Assembly (NCBI GenBank): GCA_951813625.1
Contig: CATOTS010000001.1
Location: forward strand, 124,001 to 188,000
Source: an uncultured Caldilineaceae bacterium
Lineage (GTDB): Bacteria > Chloroflexota > Anaerolineae > Caldilineales > Caldilineaceae
Direction of reading: 5' to 3'
DNA: 64,000 nucleotides
The position numbers and the translations under genes are program-made. Within the stretch, counting starts at the first letter, position 1, and each line of letters starts with the position of its first letter. Positions 9,163 through 17,905 of this stretch are shown piece by piece. The notes under the pieces are model-generated. The model saw only the letters and a list, made by a program, of their open reading frames with translations, ran no database searches and was not told the DNA's origin.

Positions 9163-10209
9163 TCACCAACCTTTCGCAAGGATAGGCCACTCCAGTTCAA
9201 CTTCCCCGTTTCTGTGGCCGACCACACGTGAAAAGAGATTGTTTGAGACACAGCAGTGGTTGGCGAGCACCGCGACCCGTTCGCCGATCTCCGGCTTGCG
9301 CGCGCAGCGGGAAACGTCGACGTGGCCGTGCTCCTCCGACAGCTTGAAGAGCTCCGCCTCGGGATACTCGATGACCATTCCGTGCCCGGATGACATTCTG
9401 GCGCTGTCTGCGGACAAGGACTTACTGCCCGAATCCAACACGACTCGATCTTCGGTCGGGCGGCTGACGACGGTTGCGAGCACGAAGTATGAGCATTGAT
9501 CGAGGGTCATGGCGCCGGCATCGACCAGGTTGCGGTCGCCGTAGACATACATGCCGGCCCGATATTCGGTGAATTCGGTGAATTCGTGGGCCTGCCACAT
9601 TACAAAGGAGCTGCCGCCGCTGACCCGTTCCGCGGCCAGCCCTTCCTGGGCAAGCAGCATCTTAGACTCGGCCATAAAGGCGTTGGCTTCCGGGTTGCAA
9701 GGGTATACCATGAGTCCGCCGAAGCGCAGGTTCGTAGCGCTGTCGATCTGCCGGGCCAGGGCGCGTACGCCTTCGGTTGTGGTTACACCGCAACGTTCAT
9801 AGCCACCATCCATTTCAATCAAGACGGGCAGAGTCGTACCTTCCTGCGCGGCTGCCTTGGCATAGCCTTCGACCGTGCGGGCGGAGTCGGCGGTGACGCT
9901 AATCCTGGCACGACGCGAGAGAAGCATCAGACGTCTCAATTTGGTCTGGCTGAGCAAGTTGTAGGGCAGGAAGATGTCGTGGATGCCTGCACTGCACATC
10001 ACTTCGGCTTCGCTCAAGGTCTGGCAGGTGATACCGACTGCGCCCGCCTGCATCTGCATATGGGCGATGGCAGGGATGCGGTGCGTCTTTATGTGGGGGC
10101 GGTTGTCGATGCCATGTTTGTCCAGGTAGGCTTGGAGCCGCTCGATGTTGGCGGAAAGCCGGTCCAGGTCGACGACTGCAACGGGAGTGTCAAGGTCCTC
10201 GATGTGCAT
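9163..10209 (-). CDS. D-threonine aldolase / D-serine dehydratase-like PLP enzyme
   Basis: This 348-residue fold-type III (alanine-racemase-like) protein begins with LDTPVAVVDLDRL. The PLP lysine is in RPHIKTHR (about residue 40). The TIM barrel continues through QTLSEAEVMCSAGI and PVLIEMDGGYERCG. The C-terminal domain has the metal-binding pair typical of D-threonine aldolases and DSD1-type D-serine dehydratases, a His in SEEHGHVDV and His-Cys in LANHCCVSNN. It probably cleaves or deaminates a beta-hydroxy-D-amino acid using PLP and a divalent metal; the exact substrate is not decidable. Its ATG is 4 bases after the stop of the small membrane gene upstream, so the two form an operon. Confidence 0.85.
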   Translation of the reverse strand: MHIEDLDTPVAVVDLDRLSANIERLQAYLDKHGIDNRPHIKTHRIPAIAHMQMQAGAVGITCQTLSEAEVMCSAGIHDIFLPYNLLSQTKLRRLMLLSRRARISVTADSARTVEGYAKAAAQEGTTLPVLIEMDGGYERCGVTTTEGVRALARQIDSATNLRFGGLMVYPCNPEANAFMAESKMLLAQEGLAAERVSGGSSFVMWQAHEFTEFTEYRAGMYVYGDRNLVDAGAMTLDQCSYFVLATVVSRPTEDRVVLDSGSKSLSADSARMSSGHGMVIEYPEAELFKLSEEHGHVDVSRCARKPEIGERVAVLANHCCVSNNLFSRVVGHRNGEVELEWPILAKGW

Positions 10210-10213
10210 GGCC

Positions 10214-10555
10214 TTACCTTTGTCTGATAAGTAGCAGCAGGACCAGAATCAGTTCAACGGCTTTGGTCAGCAGACCAAAGCCGTTGTCAAGAGACTGTTG
10301 TCCGTTGACCACAAAGTAGGCGATTATCGTAACGGCCGTGTAGGCCACAAGCGCCCAGCGAATGGTGGGTCTCAAGCTGGCGAGCTGGGGCACGAGGTAG
10401 AGACCTACAACCAGTGCGATGAATCCCAGGCCGTTGAGGATAAAGAGCGGGAAACCAACTTGGACGCCTAGAAACAGGTGGATCAAGCCGGTCAGAAGCG
10501 CTAGTCCCATGATGCGGTATGACTGTGCATTCAAGGATCGAAATTCGTCCATCAT
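10214..10555 (-). CDS. Small four-helix membrane protein of unknown function
   Basis: The start is the ATG at 10553-10555, chosen because AGGAGG lies 6 bases upstream; the frame is open to 10615 without a ribosome site. The 113 residues carry four membrane helices: IMGLALLTGLIHLFLGVQ, LFILNGLGFIALVVGLYLV, WALVAYTAVTIIAYFVV and AVELILVLLLLI. No catalytic or ligand motif is evident. The layout resembles small DUF-type integral membrane proteins in high-GC bacteria, but no family is recognised. It is the first gene of a two-gene operon with the D-threonine aldolase-like enzyme. Confidence 0.7.
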   Translation of the reverse strand: MMDEFRSLNAQSYRIMGLALLTGLIHLFLGVQVGFPLFILNGLGFIALVVGLYLVPQLASLRPTIRWALVAYTAVTIIAYFVVNGQQSLDNGFGLLTKAVELILVLLLLIRQR

Positions 10556-10625
10556 CTTCAACCTCCTGTTCAGGCCCGACACGGGAACGCCACCGCGTGG
10601 CATAGGTCGGACCATAATATAGTTT

Positions 10626-10657
10626 CACAGAATCGTCTCACAGAATCGTCTCACAGA
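10626..10657. repeat. Short tandem repeat, 13-bp unit
   Basis: The unit CACAGAATCGTCT occurs twice in tandem (10626-10638, 10639-10651) and a third partial copy follows. It lies upstream of the small membrane gene, next to a minus-strand TATATT that could be its -10. Confidence 0.7.
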
Positions 10658-10699
10658 TTTGCACTTTTCTCAACGCCTCGGTACGGCCCATTGGACCGG

Positions 10700-11863
10700 C
10701 TACTCTTCTACGATGGCGCCGATTCGCAGCCAGCGTTCTTCCGGGATCCAGAGGGTGAAGTGGCCACTTCCAAGGACTATCAGCAGAGATGCAATGAACA
10801 GGAGCGCGAGTCCCAGGGTCGCCTGACCGGCGAAAGCGAATCCAACGTAGGAAGCCAAGATGACAAGGCCGGATGCCGATCTCACGGCTAAACCTAGCAG
10901 GACGGCCACGCCGCCGAGCACGCCGACCAGAGCGATCGTCAGATTCACGGCCGCCGGCAGATGGGTCGAACCTGAAAGCATGTTCATTACAAGAAGCGAC
11001 ATGAGGGCCGCGGCCAAGACTCGCAGGCCAACCGGCAACCACAGAAGGGACCAGATCTTCAGTCGAGCGCGCCAAATCCTGTAGGTTGAATTGCCGGGTC
11101 TTAGCCAGCCGATGGTTACCAGCCAGTCGCGCACAAAGCTGAGGGTCACCGCGCCGCCGAAGACTGCGCCGACAACAAAGGATTCCGGCGGCTTGAAGAT
11201 TGGCCAGAGCACGGTGGACAGAAATATCATGAGCAGACCGGCGATTATGCGCCGCTGGTTGCTCTCTGTCATCGGATAGTTGGGCAGTCCCTTGCGTGTC
11301 CGCCACAGCATCCCTCCGACGAAGAGTGGGCGGGCTATGCCTACCAGCAGAAAGACCAGGGGCAGCTGCCCGTATTGTACGGCCAGCAGGCAGGCTACGA
11401 GCACACCCAAGCCGTCATATTCCATGTCAAGTGTCTCGCCCAGCCGGGAAACACGGTTTGTTCTGCGCGCGACGTAGCCGTCAAAGACGTCGGTGATGCT
11501 TGCTGCCACGTAGAGCAGTGCTGGCAGCCAGTCCATTGGTCCTCCCGGCCTGGGCAGGAGGAGGAATCCGGCCATCCAGGCGTAGGCGAGGCCGCGGTAG
11601 ATCGTCATGAGATTGGCGGCGCCCAAATTCGGATATAGCTGTTCTGAATTGGGGTGGTGATTCTGGCGAAGGACGCGGCGCAGGTACCAGAATTCGCCGG
11701 CGACGACGAGTGCTGAGAACATGAGCCAGCGTCGTGCGTTGAAGTCGGTGTTGAGGGCTGTGAAACGCAGCAGCAGCACGCCGACGAGCAGGGTCACACT
11801 GCAGATCAACGTAAGCCGCCTAGCGCTCTTCTGCAAGAGCGCGAACTTTTCCTCTTCGTTCAT
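10700..11863 (-). CDS. CDP-alcohol phosphatidyltransferase family membrane protein with a C-terminal helical extension
   Basis: These enzymes transfer a phosphoalcohol from a CDP-activated lipid or alcohol at the membrane. The exact signature DG-x2-AR-x8-G-x3-D-x3-D is present at residues 128-150 (D128, G129, A132, R133, G142, D146, D150), so the enzyme should be active. Total length is 388 residues from the ATG at 11861-11863, chosen because GGGAGAAG lies just upstream; the open frame extends to 11998 through repeat DNA. Residues about 255-388 form a second set of four or more helices resembling DoxX-type membrane proteins, beyond the usual 180-230 residues of the family. The lipid product cannot be predicted. 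Confidence 0.85.
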   Translation of the reverse strand: MNEEEKFALLQKSARRLTLICSVTLLVGVLLLRFTALNTDFNARRWLMFSALVVAGEFWYLRRVLRQNHHPNSEQLYPNLGAANLMTIYRGLAYAWMAGFLLLPRPGGPMDWLPALLYVAASITDVFDGYVARRTNRVSRLGETLDMEYDGLGVLVACLLAVQYGQLPLVFLLVGIARPLFVGGMLWRTRKGLPNYPMTESNQRRIIAGLLMIFLSTVLWPIFKPPESFVVGAVFGGAVTLSFVRDWLVTIGWLRPGNSTYRIWRARLKIWSLLWLPVGLRVLAAALMSLLVMNMLSGSTHLPAAVNLTIALVGVLGGVAVLLGLAVRSASGLVILASYVGFAFAGQATLGLALLFIASLLIVLGSGHFTLWIPEERWLRIGAIVEE

Positions 11864-11944
11864 CCGCTTCTCCCGGTCGGTGGGGCCGTGCGCGCCACCA
11901 TAGCATAGTATGGCACAGGGCTCAATCTCCAGCCATTGGTCACT

Positions 11945-12179
11945 CAGGGCAATCGCACCTAAATTTGGGCGCCAAAATAACTCACAGAGGGCACCCACAA
12001 GGGGTGCCCCTACCCATGGTCATTCGTTTTCGGCTGTGAAGGCCGGCCTCCAGTCGCCGATAACCCTAAGAATTCGCGACCGCGCACTATGATTGGCACT
12101 GTTCTCAGCGTTTTTTCGGTGTTGGGCTCGAATCAGGTAGTGTCGCGGGGTCTTTACCCAATTCGATGCAATCGCCCTG
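11945..12179. repeat. Direct repeat copy A (about 235 bp) with imperfect terminal inverted repeats
   Basis: The segment is repeated at 12352-12585 with about 85-90% identity by eye. It begins CAGGGCAATCGCA and ends TGCAATCGCCCTG, which are inverted relative to each other with two mismatches. It contains the hairpin GGGCACCC/GGGTGCCC at 11988-12010 and the shared string CGCGACCGCGCACTATGATT. No coding sequence is seen. Confidence 0.75.
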
Positions 12180-12217
12180 CTGCATCCACAAATTTGCACG
12201 AATCTCCACGAAGAACG
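12165..12217. repeat. Mosaic repeat module, copy 1
   Basis: About 53 bases, GATGCAATCGCCCTGCT through GCACGAATCTCCACGAAGAA, recur at 29614-29667. In both places a copy of the double-hairpin repeat lies downstream. Confidence 0.7.
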
Positions 12218-12236
12218 TCAACTGTGGGTTGTGTCA

Positions 12237-12295
12237 GGGGGGCGTTGCGGGGGGAGTCCCCCCGCACAAGGGAGGGCCGCAGGCCCGACCGTCCA
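12237..12295. repeat. GC-rich double-hairpin repeat, copy 1 of 3
   Basis: One stem is TGCGGGGGG/CCCCCCGCA with a 3-base loop; a second is GGGCC-GCA-GGCCC. The same 59-60 base sequence occurs at 29893-29951 and 44201-44260. It ends GACCGTCCA in all copies. Confidence 0.8.
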
Positions 12296-12351
12296 GAACG
12301 GCCGGAACGCAAACCTCGAACTGCAACGTCAAGGGCAATGGCTTGATCCAC

Positions 12352-12585
12352 CAGGGCAATCGCACCTAAATCTGGGCGCCAGAATAACCCACAAAGGGCA
12401 CCCACAAGGGCGCCCCTACCAATGGTCATTCGTTTTCGGCTGGAAAAACCGGTCTCCAGTCGCCGATATCCTTAAGATTTCGCGACCGCGCACTATGATT
12501 GGCACTGTTCTCGGCGTTTTTTCGGAGTTGGGCTCGAATCAGGTAGTGTCGCGGGGTCTTAACCCCATTAGATGCAATCGCCCTG
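12352..12585. repeat. Direct repeat copy B (about 234 bp)
   Basis: Second copy of the 11945-12179 element in the same orientation, with the same CAGGGCAATCGCA left end and CAATCGCCCTG right end. The internal hairpin has decayed (GGGCACCC against GGGCGCCC). The 832-base gap 11864-12695 is almost entirely these repeats plus the promoter at 12652. Confidence 0.75.
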
Positions 12586-12651
12586 ATTGGTCACTGCCGG
12601 CCTGGGCACCCTGGAAGCAGGAGAAACAGTTGGTTTGCGCTTGTTGTCCTG

Positions 12652-12660
12652 TGCTATGAT
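12652..12660 (+). promoter_or_regulatory. Predicted extended -10 promoter of the glycogen operon
   Basis: TGCTATGAT at 12652-12660 lies 36 bases before the GTG of the glycogen-synthase-like gene. A poor -35 (TGGTTT, 12631-12636) stands 18 bases upstream, as expected for an extended -10 promoter. Confidence 0.4.
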
Positions 12661-12695
12661 TGTATGAATCGACTACCACTTGTTGGGTGAATTAA

Positions 12696-14582
12696 GTGTC
12701 CATTCCCATCCCGTTAGTAATCCATGCAACGCACGAAGCGGGCACTAAGGTGGGCGGCATTGGCTCCGTTCTCGAGGGGCTATTGGGCGCAAAAGAGTAC
12801 AATGAGCAGGTTGCTCGCACCATATTGGTCGGTCCGATGTTTGGCTGGGATGCACTCCAGATGGAGCGGCTCACTGGCGCAGATAACGGGGTGCAGATTC
12901 GTTACAGCAGCCTGCACGGGATTTTCTACGGCGTCAGCGAGGCGGTTCAACAGGCGTTTAGGACGGTCGAGCAGACCTATCAGGTGGGGATTCTCTACGG
13001 CGTTCGCCGGTTTGGGGAGGTAGAACACGAAATCTTGCTGGTGGATGCCAGCAACCCGGCCATGGAGCAAGTTTCCAGTTTCTATTTCTACCTTTGGGAG
13101 CACTATGGAATCGAGAGTCAGCGATACGAGCATGACTTTGAATACGGTCTCTATGTCTCGATCGCCCAGCCTATTTTTGAGGGACTGAAGGCGCTGGAAG
13201 TTGGCGCGGGACTCTCACCGAACGAGCGGGTGATCGTGGCCCACGAATGGCTGGGGATGCCGGTTGTCTTCGCGGCTCAGATGAACGAGCCGGAGCAGTG
13301 GCGTACGGTCTTTTACGCGCATGAAATGGCGACGGCCCGCCTTCTCGTTGAAAGCCACAGCGGCCACGATACCCGCTTCTACAATGTTATGCTGCGCGCC
13401 AGGGAGTCCCATTTGCCCCTGGAGACTTTGTTTGGCGACCAGAGCGCGCATTTCAAGCATGCCATTGTTCGGCGGGCTGTCCATTGCGATGCGATTTTGG
13501 CCGTAGGCGACCTGGTGAGAGAGGAACTGCGCTTTCTTGGCGGGCCCTTTGCCAACCGCAGAATCGATCTCGTATACAACGGAATCGACGCGGAGGTCAA
13601 TACGGCTGCGGAACGGCGGAATTCCAAGCGCCGTCTGCAGGAATACTGCAGCAGACTGCTTGGCTTCAAGCCCGACTACGTTTTCACGCATGTGGCGCGG
13701 CTGGTGCCATCGAAAGCTATGTGGCGAGACACGCGTGTAATGATGCATCTGGATCAGTTGTTGCGTTCGGCCGGGAAGAAGGCAGTGCTGTTCGTGTTGG
13801 CCACCAGCCAGCCAGCCGGCCGGCCGGCGGAGCAGGTGCGGCGCTGGGAGGCGCGATACGGGTGGCCGGTTGGACACAGAGCGGACAACGGCGACCTGAT
13901 CGGTGAAGAGGCGCCATTCTTCTTCTCTCATGTGGAGCCTTTCAATCACAGCGCCCGAAACAGCCGAATCGTTTTGATCAACCAGTATGGCTGGAGCCGG
14001 GAGCGATGCGGCACACGGATGCCGGCGGCGATGGAGTTTCAGGATATCCGCCGCGGCAGCGACGTGGAGTTCGGTCAGAGTATGTACGAGCCCTTTGGCA
14101 TCGCGCAGGTTGAGCCGGTCAACTTTGGCGCGATAGCATGTGTAAGCAACGTGTGCGGCTGTATCGGTTTTCTTGAACAGGCGGCCAGGGAACTTGCGGG
14201 GCAAGGGACGTTGGCGGGCGAAACTGTCGATGGGCAGCCCTTGCAGACAGAGGCTGACGGCGGATGGGCAGGGGGCTCAGGAGAGTCAACGTTCATCAAC
14301 GACAAAGGCTTCCCGCTGGTCGTTGCCGACTACATCGGTCTGCCAGAGGAGGAGGCGCCGGGATCAGCACAGGAGGCGCTCGCGATCGACCAGGAGGCGC
14401 GGGAAAGTATCGAGGTCCGCAATGCGGAGGCTACCGCCCGACAGATCTTCGAACGCCTGCCCTCTCCACGCGGACGGATCGCGGAACGGATCCGAATCGG
14501 AAATGCCCTGGCCGCGAGCATGAGCTGGGAAGCCGTAGCCGACAACTATTTCTTGCCGGCGTTGAAGAGAATATGTCGCTGA
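12696..14582 (+). CDS. Glycogen/starch synthase-like glycosyltransferase
   Basis: This 628-residue GT-B glycosyltransferase would elongate alpha-1,4-glucan from a nucleotide-glucose. The N-terminal domain opens with the glucan-synthase motif KVGGIGS (K18-S24), which binds the sugar nucleotide. The C-terminal domain carries FGQSMYEPFGIAQVEP, equivalent to the acceptor/donor E-x7-E loop of glycogen synthases. It is longer than GlgA (about 480) because of insertions in the middle, so it may belong to a distinct GT5-like or GT4-like subgroup. The start is GTG at 12696, with GGGTGA just upstream. The branching enzyme follows after 137 bases on the same strand, which supports a glycogen role. Confidence 0.85.
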   Translation: MSIPIPLVIHATHEAGTKVGGIGSVLEGLLGAKEYNEQVARTILVGPMFGWDALQMERLTGADNGVQIRYSSLHGIFYGVSEAVQQAFRTVEQTYQVGILYGVRRFGEVEHEILLVDASNPAMEQVSSFYFYLWEHYGIESQRYEHDFEYGLYVSIAQPIFEGLKALEVGAGLSPNERVIVAHEWLGMPVVFAAQMNEPEQWRTVFYAHEMATARLLVESHSGHDTRFYNVMLRARESHLPLETLFGDQSAHFKHAIVRRAVHCDAILAVGDLVREELRFLGGPFANRRIDLVYNGIDAEVNTAAERRNSKRRLQEYCSRLLGFKPDYVFTHVARLVPSKAMWRDTRVMMHLDQLLRSAGKKAVLFVLATSQPAGRPAEQVRRWEARYGWPVGHRADNGDLIGEEAPFFFSHVEPFNHSARNSRIVLINQYGWSRERCGTRMPAAMEFQDIRRGSDVEFGQSMYEPFGIAQVEPVNFGAIACVSNVCGCIGFLEQAARELAGQGTLAGETVDGQPLQTEADGGWAGGSGESTFINDKGFPLVVADYIGLPEEEAPGSAQEALAIDQEARESIEVRNAEATARQIFERLPSPRGRIAERIRIGNALAASMSWEAVADNYFLPALKRICR

Positions 14583-14719
14583 CGCCGCCTGCTGCGAGCC
14601 GGGTAACGGGTTCAAAGCTGTGGGAAGAATCTCTGACCCCGCGTATTGACAGGCTAGCGGGAGATGGCGGCACCCAACGTTGGGAATTTGGCGAGAGAAT
14701 GAAGGAAGGGCGTTGAAAG

Positions 14720-16633
14720 TTGACCGGGTCCTGGTTCACTGATGACGAGGCTTACCTGTTCGGTGAAGGGAATTTCCTCTACGGCTTCCGCAAGTTCGGA
14801 GCGCATTACCGGTCTGTGGACGGCGTCAACGGTGTTCAGTTCGCGGTTTGGGCGCCGAGTGCCCAAGGTGTCAGCGTAGTTGGCCAGTTCAACGGTTGGG
14901 ACCCTCATGCCCAGCCGATGCACACCCTGCGCGAGGGAATCTGGGAAGTCTTCGTTCCGACTGAGCTTGCGCCTGGAAGTGCGTACAAGTATTCGATTCA
15001 ACTCCCGCTTGTGGAATTAAGGATTGACAAGGCAGACCCGTACGGTTTCTACGCCGAGGAGGCCCCGGGCACAGCTTCGCGCGTCTGGCCGCTGGAAGCG
15101 TACGCGTGGGGGGACGAAAAGTGGTTAGAAGAGCGTACCGGCAGACAGGCGTTTTCCCAACCACTGAATGTCTACGAAGTCCACCTGGGCAGCTGGCGGC
15201 GGGCGCCGGAGGACAACAGCACACTCGGTTACCGGGAATTGGCCCACCAACTGGTCGCGTATGTGCTGGAGATGGGCTATACGCACATCGAGCTTCTGCC
15301 AATAACCGAGCACCCGTTCGAAGGGTCCTGGGGCTACCAGACAACAGGGTATTTCGCGCCAACCAGCCGCCTGGGAAGACCGGACGATTTCAAGTATTTT
15401 GTCGACTATTGCCATAGGAACGGCATTGGCGTCATTCTCGACTGGGCGCCGGCCCACTTTCCCAAGGATGCCCACGGGCTGGCCTATTTCGACGGAACAC
15501 CCCTTTACGAATATGAAGATCCCCGGCGAGGCGAACATCCAGACTGGGGCACGAAGATTTTTGACTACGGGCGCAACGAGGTTCGCAATTTTCTGCTCGC
15601 GAGCGCCCTGTTCTGGGCGGAGGAGTATCATATCGACGGGCTGCGGGTCGACGCGGTGGCCTCGATGCTCTATCTGAACTACAGCCGGGAGGAGGGGGAG
15701 TGGGTTCCGAACCAGTATGGCGGGCAGGAGAATCTCGAAGCCATCGCATTTTTGCGGCAAGCCAATGACATGCTACACGAACGGGCGCCCGGTGTTCTGA
15801 CCATCGCCGAAGAGAGCTCGATCTGGTCGAATGTTACACGTCCCAGCGATGCCGGCGGCCTGGGATTCGATTACAAGTGGAACATGGGCTGGATGCACGA
15901 CACATTGAGCTTTTTCAAGATGGACCCGCTGTACCGCAGGACCAATCAACGCTTAATCACCTACAGTTTGAGCTATGCATTCAGCGAGAAGTTCATCCTC
16001 CCGTTAAGCCACGATGAGGTCGTCCATCTGAAGAAGTCGATGATTGGCAAGATGCCCGGTGACTTGTGGCAGCAGTTTGCGCATCTCCGCCTTTTCTTCG
16101 GCCTGATGAACGCACATCCGGGCAAGAAGCTGACGTTCATGGGCGGGGAGTTTGGCCAGTGGCGTGAGTGGTCGGAGGTGGCCAGCTTGGATTGGCACCT
16201 GCTTGAGCATGCCGACCACCGGAATTTGCAACGATTTGTGCGCGACATCAACAGGCTCTATTGGTGGGAAAAGGCGTTACACCAGGTCGATGACAGCTGG
16301 GAGGGATTCCAGTGGGTCGACTTCCAGGACGCCGATCACTCGATCATCAGCTTTGTGCGCCGGGATGCCGAAGGAGAGAACAGCATTCTCGTCGTCTGCA
16401 ACTTCACGCCCGTGCCGCGACACGGCTATCGGGTCGGCCTGCCCGGGCCTGGCCGTTACGATCAGCTTCTTAACAGCGATTGGCCGATCTATAGCGGCAG
16501 CGGGATAGACAATCCTTTTCCCTTGAAAGCTGAGGCGATACCTTGGCAGAACTCTTCATGGTCTACGATTATGGAATTGCCGCCGCTAAGTGTCTTGTAC
16601 TGGAAGAGAGTGGCCGGGCCTGAAAGGGAGTGA
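14720..16633 (+). CDS. glgB: 1,4-alpha-glucan branching enzyme
   Basis: This enzyme makes alpha-1,6 branches in glycogen. An N-terminal CBM48-type domain ([20 protein letters not shown]) precedes a GH13 barrel. The catalytic nucleophile Asp is in [14 protein letters not shown], the general acid Glu in IAEESS, and the transition-state Asp in LSHDEVVH. The C-terminal beta domain ends at residue 637. The length fits the shorter GlgB forms lacking the extra N1 module. The start is TTG at 14720 ([18 protein letters not shown]), preceded by AAGGAAGGG; no ATG or GTG is available in frame nearby. nagA begins directly after the stop codon. Confidence 0.95.
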   Translation: MTGSWFTDDEAYLFGEGNFLYGFRKFGAHYRSVDGVNGVQFAVWAPSAQGVSVVGQFNGWDPHAQPMHTLREGIWEVFVPTELAPGSAYKYSIQLPLVELRIDKADPYGFYAEEAPGTASRVWPLEAYAWGDEKWLEERTGRQAFSQPLNVYEVHLGSWRRAPEDNSTLGYRELAHQLVAYVLEMGYTHIELLPITEHPFEGSWGYQTTGYFAPTSRLGRPDDFKYFVDYCHRNGIGVILDWAPAHFPKDAHGLAYFDGTPLYEYEDPRRGEHPDWGTKIFDYGRNEVRNFLLASALFWAEEYHIDGLRVDAVASMLYLNYSREEGEWVPNQYGGQENLEAIAFLRQANDMLHERAPGVLTIAEESSIWSNVTRPSDAGGLGFDYKWNMGWMHDTLSFFKMDPLYRRTNQRLITYSLSYAFSEKFILPLSHDEVVHLKKSMIGKMPGDLWQQFAHLRLFFGLMNAHPGKKLTFMGGEFGQWREWSEVASLDWHLLEHADHRNLQRFVRDINRLYWWEKALHQVDDSWEGFQWVDFQDADHSIISFVRRDAEGENSILVVCNFTPVPRHGYRVGLPGPGRYDQLLNSDWPIYSGSGIDNPFPLKAEAIPWQNSSWSTIMELPPLSVLYWKRVAGPERE

Positions 16634-17902
16634 ATGGCGTTGAACAACGATGAGAGGGCAACCGGTTCAGGCACGGGAATCGGCACGACTATCGCCGGCA
16701 TCAGCGGCCTGACCGCACGCACCGTCTTTGGTACGGTGGCAGCGCCGCCAGGTCATGCCTTCACGCTCACATGCGATGGTGGGTTGGTCGGCCCCTGGCT
16801 GGGCGAAGATGAGGAAGTTGACGGCCCATTTCTTGACGCGGCCGATTGCATTTTGTTGCCCGGATTCATCGACGTACACATTCATGGGAGCGGCGGCGCG
16901 GATGTGATGGACGCGACGGCGGAGAGTCTTGCAACGATCAGCAGTTTTCTTGTGCGGCACGGCGTAACCGGCTTCTACGCTACAACTGTGACCGCATCGC
17001 GCGCCGAGACGCTGGCCGCGGTTGCCAACGTAGCAAGATTTTGCAGCCAGGCATGTTCGGACGGTGGCATCGACTCCCCAGTTGGCGCGCGCATTCTCGG
17101 CGTTCATTTGGAAGGGCCTTACATCAGCGGAAAGTATCCCGGCGCGCAGAATCCGGCCTTTGTACGACCGCCGTCTGCGCCGGAGTTTGAAGAGCTTCTG
17201 GACGCAGGGCCGGTGCGCATGATCACGCTTGCGCCGGAAGAAGAGGGGGCGGGGACGCTTATTGAAATGGCCCTGGACGCGAACGTACGCGTGGTGCTCG
17301 GCCACACGGCGGCCACGTTCGATGAGGCAAGGGCGGCCATCGACACGGGCGTTTCGCAAGCCACGCACACGTTCAATGCAATGACGGGTTTGCACCATCG
17401 CCAGCCCGGCACTGTGGGTGCGGTGTTGAGCGACGACAGGATTTACGCGCAGCTCATCGCTGACGGGATTCATGTGCATCCGGCGGCGATGCGCATACTG
17501 GGCCGGTGTAAGGGCCCGACGCGCGCGATTTTGATCAGCGATGCGATACGGGCCACGGGCATGCCCGAAGGGCGCTATGATATGGGCCGCCTGCCGGTCT
17601 TCGTTCAGGACGGCGCCTGCCGCCTGGAGGACGGTACGCTTGCCGGTTCGGTCCTGACGCTGGATGCGGCGCTGAGGAATTTCATGTCGGCAACGGGTTG
17701 GCCGCTTGTACAGGCCTGGCCGACAACAAGCCTCTCCCAGGCGCAGGCGATGGGGATAGATGACGAAGTGGGCCGCATCAGCAGGGGAGCGCGGGCAGAT
17801 TTGACGCTCTTGGACACAGAGTCGCGGGTCGTGGCTACCATTGTAGGCGGGCGTCTCGCTTATCTGCGGGACCACTGGCGGCTGCAGGGCACAACAGACT
17901 AG
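16634..17902 (+). CDS. nagA: N-acetylglucosamine-6-phosphate deacetylase
   Basis: This amidohydrolase converts GlcNAc-6-phosphate to glucosamine-6-phosphate and acetate. In its 422 residues the metal and catalytic motifs are intact: FIDVHIHGSGG (His-x-His), GVHLEGPYI (metal Glu), VLGHTAATF and THTFNAMTG (metal His residues), and ISDAIRATGMPEG (catalytic Asp). The ATG follows the glgB stop with no gap, and its ribosome site (GGGAG) lies inside the end of glgB, so the two are translationally coupled. This ties amino-sugar recycling to glycogen synthesis. The gene converges on the mevalonate kinase gene with only 3 bases between stops. Confidence 0.95.
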   Translation: MALNNDERATGSGTGIGTTIAGISGLTARTVFGTVAAPPGHAFTLTCDGGLVGPWLGEDEEVDGPFLDAADCILLPGFIDVHIHGSGGADVMDATAESLATISSFLVRHGVTGFYATTVTASRAETLAAVANVARFCSQACSDGGIDSPVGARILGVHLEGPYISGKYPGAQNPAFVRPPSAPEFEELLDAGPVRMITLAPEEEGAGTLIEMALDANVRVVLGHTAATFDEARAAIDTGVSQATHTFNAMTGLHHRQPGTVGAVLSDDRIYAQLIADGIHVHPAAMRILGRCKGPTRAILISDAIRATGMPEGRYDMGRLPVFVQDGACRLEDGTLAGSVLTLDAALRNFMSATGWPLVQAWPTTSLSQAQAMGIDDEVGRISRGARADLTLLDTESRVVATIVGGRLAYLRDHWRLQGTTD

Positions 17903-17905
17903 CGG

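Noticed and set aside
12154..12429. Open frames across the double-hairpin repeats (also 29696-30064 and 44104-44329)
   Set aside because: They recur only because the repeat itself is open in several frames; the peptide SGLRPSLVRGDSPRNAP appears at each copy.
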